From the NCBI GenBank assembly GCA_937925595.1, contig CALALQ010000384.1, positions 1 to 5,639 of the forward strand: 5,639 bases of DNA, given 5' to 3'. This document shows positions 4,996 to 5,639 of the stretch, piece after piece. The notes beneath the pieces were generated by a model. That model searched no databases. It saw nothing but the letters and a program-made list of their open reading frames with translations, and had not been told where the DNA came from. Positions within the stretch are counted from its first letter, which is position 1, and the number at the start of each line of letters is the position of its first letter. The position numbers and the translations under genes were made by a program. The DNA is from an uncultured Demequina sp. GTDB taxonomy: Bacteria; Actinomycetota; Actinomycetes; Actinomycetales; Demequinaceae.

Positions 4996-5463
4996 TCAAT
5001 CTTCTATGCGGTCATGGATGGGCAGGATCATGGATCGGTGGCCGAGATACCGTTCGGACCGCTCGCCCAGTCTCGAGTCGGAGGTTCCGGCGTAGTTGCC
5101 TCCGAACATCACCACTCGTCCCGACTCGGTGAGTTCGTACCGACGACGGTCGGCGTTCCATTCGACTCTGACCAGAGCGGCATAGCTGCCTTCGATGAAG
5201 GCGTGGCGTCGAATCCGTACGGCGACGGTGGGGCTGATCTGCTCATGGCCGCCGACGTGGCTTCGCATTCCGTGGGGGGTGCAGCCGGACGGCAGTGACG
5301 TGATGCGGCCCGTGCGGGCGCGGCGCTCGTCGAGGACGCCGACCAGAAGAAGAGTGTCGGCGGCGGCGCTGATACCGCCGTTGGTGCAGTCGCCGAGGCG
5401 GTGGGCGCGGTAGACGTCGAGCAGGAGACCGGCGGGGCGATGGTCGTTCTCGTTGTTGTTCAT
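4996..5463 (-). CDS. Conserved-looking hypothetical protein, 155 residues
   Basis: The function is unknown. Residues 25-31 (DCTNGGI) and 118-131 (VVMFGGNYAGTSDS, then R) followed by PIHDRIE (148-154) recall a family of small phage and plasmid proteins with a 'DCTNGG ... MFGGNf..tSDSRf ... vHDR.E' pattern; this is from memory. Other visible parts are a helical N-terminus (11-22) and a basic central stretch with probable beta strands (78-112). There is no signal peptide, membrane span or known catalytic motif. The ATG at 5463 follows an in-frame TAA 12 bases upstream and has AGAGG too close to serve as a Shine-Dalgarno. It lies six bases after a -10, so a leaderless transcript is likely. It is a monocistronic unit between its own promoter and terminator. 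Confidence 0.75.
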   Translation of the reverse strand: MNNNENDHRPAGLLLDVYRAHRLGDCTNGGISAAADTLLLVGVLDERRARTGRITSLPSGCTPHGMRSHVGGHEQISPTVAVRIRRHAFIEGSYAALVRVEWNADRRRYELTESGRVVMFGGNYAGTSDSRLGERSERYLGHRSMILPIHDRIED

Positions 5464-5469
5464 ACCTCT

Positions 5470-5475
5470 AGTTTA
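5470..5475 (-). promoter_or_regulatory. Promoter P_C, -10 element (155-residue gene)
   Basis: Minus-strand TAAACT, the same hexamer and flank (TGTAAACT) as P_B, ends six bases before the ATG at 5463, implying a leaderless mRNA. As in P_B there is no recognisable -35, and the 11-bp array covers the position. Confidence 0.65.
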
Positions 5476-5485
5476 CATCTGTTTT

Positions 5486-5540
5486 GATGCTTTTCCGATG
5501 TTTTCTTGGTGTCTTTCCGGTGCTTTTCTGGTGATGTCGG
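5486..5540. repeat. 11-bp phased repeat array C (five units)
   Basis: Plus-strand units start at 5486, 5497, 5508, 5519 and 5530, headed GATG, GATG, GGTG, GGTG and GGTG. All but the last are followed by pyrimidine-rich heptamers (for example CTTTTCC, TTTTCTT). Together with a degenerate unit at 5475-5485 it aligns base for base with array B. GRTG is invariant in all ten full units of B and C. Confidence 0.8.
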
Positions 5541-5544
5541 TCAC
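5531..5544. promoter_or_regulatory. GTGA-N6-TCAC dyad, upstream end of P_C
   Basis: GTGATGTCGGTCAC, extended as GGTGA-N6-TCACA, matches 9 of the 10 fixed positions of the CRP/GlxR consensus. Its centre is 74.5 bases from the predicted start of the 155-residue gene, identical to the dyad at P_B. Conserved sequence and distance argue that it binds something. Confidence 0.5.
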
Positions 5545-5639
5545 ACGTTTATAGGCTCTGACCTGCGGTTTTGCGGGTGTATCGGGGGTTCGGTGGCGGT
5601 GGTGGAGCGGGTACCTCGGTCGGTCGGTGCGGCCTGGTG
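5545..5639. other. Unresolved window edge
   Basis: On the minus strand, two frames enter from beyond the window and end at stops (TAA near 5550, TGA near 5541). Either could be the C-terminus of an upstream gene; one is Pro-rich. On the plus strand, GTG at 5593 preceded by GGGGG opens a frame that runs off the end (VAVVERVPRSVGAAW), a possible divergent gene. Neither can be decided from 95 bases. Confidence 0.25.

Noticed and set aside
4858..5540. CRISPR array
   Set aside because: The units are 11 bp with no spacers and degenerate heptamers, far shorter than CRISPR repeats; no cas genes.
5593..5639. Divergent plus-strand gene starting at GTG 5593
   Set aside because: Only 15 codons are visible and no convincing plus-strand promoter is seen, so it is kept only as a possibility in the edge entry.

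Overview
The window looks like part of a plasmid or integrative/conjugative element from a high-GC actinomycete. The reasons are GC-rich coding DNA with strong third-position G/C bias, -10 elements of the TAnnnT kind, apparently leaderless starts, and gene types common on actinobacterial plasmids and phages (ParB-like, DnaB N-terminal-like, Fic). The Mycobacteriales (Nocardia, Rhodococcus, Gordonia) are the best guess, but nothing here fixes the genus. Every convincing gene is on the minus strand, so the biological order runs from position 5639 down to 1.

In transcription order: (i) an unresolved edge at 5545-5639. (ii) A promoter (P_C) with a five-unit 11-bp repeat array drives a 155-residue protein of unknown function (4996-5463), closed by a strong hairpin terminator at 4968-4991. 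(iii) A near-copy of that promoter (P_B) drives a ParB/Spo0J-like DNA-binding protein (3377-4846). Its conserved N-terminus lies upstream of the first ATG/GTG/TTG, and it appears to start at ACG. (iv) A 265-bp gap holds three back-to-back hairpins, one of which mimics a tRNA acceptor/T-arm, then a third 11-bp-phased array (P_A). (v) From P_A runs a tightly packed set: a 16-codon leader ORF, a 90-residue protein, a stand-alone DnaB N-terminal-domain-like protein, a 74-residue putative antitoxin and a 638-residue Fic-domain protein. Three of the four junctions in this set overlap by 4 bp; the gap before the antitoxin is 66 bp with no clear promoter.

The most striking signal is non-coding. All three promoter regions carry AT-rich tracts of GRTG-nnnnnnn units repeated every 11 bp, immediately upstream of a -10 element. 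P_B and P_C match at about 58 of 75 positions. Both end in a GTGA-N6-TCAC dyad at exactly the same distance from the start codon. This looks like a shared operator or centromere-like site through which one DNA-binding protein, possibly the encoded ParB, could coordinate all three units.

Inference: the region may be a stability/replication-control module, with ParB plus repeats for partition or autoregulation, the DnaB-N protein touching the replication machinery, and the Fic toxin-antitoxin pair for maintenance. No ParA, replication initiator, integrase or relaxase is visible in the window.
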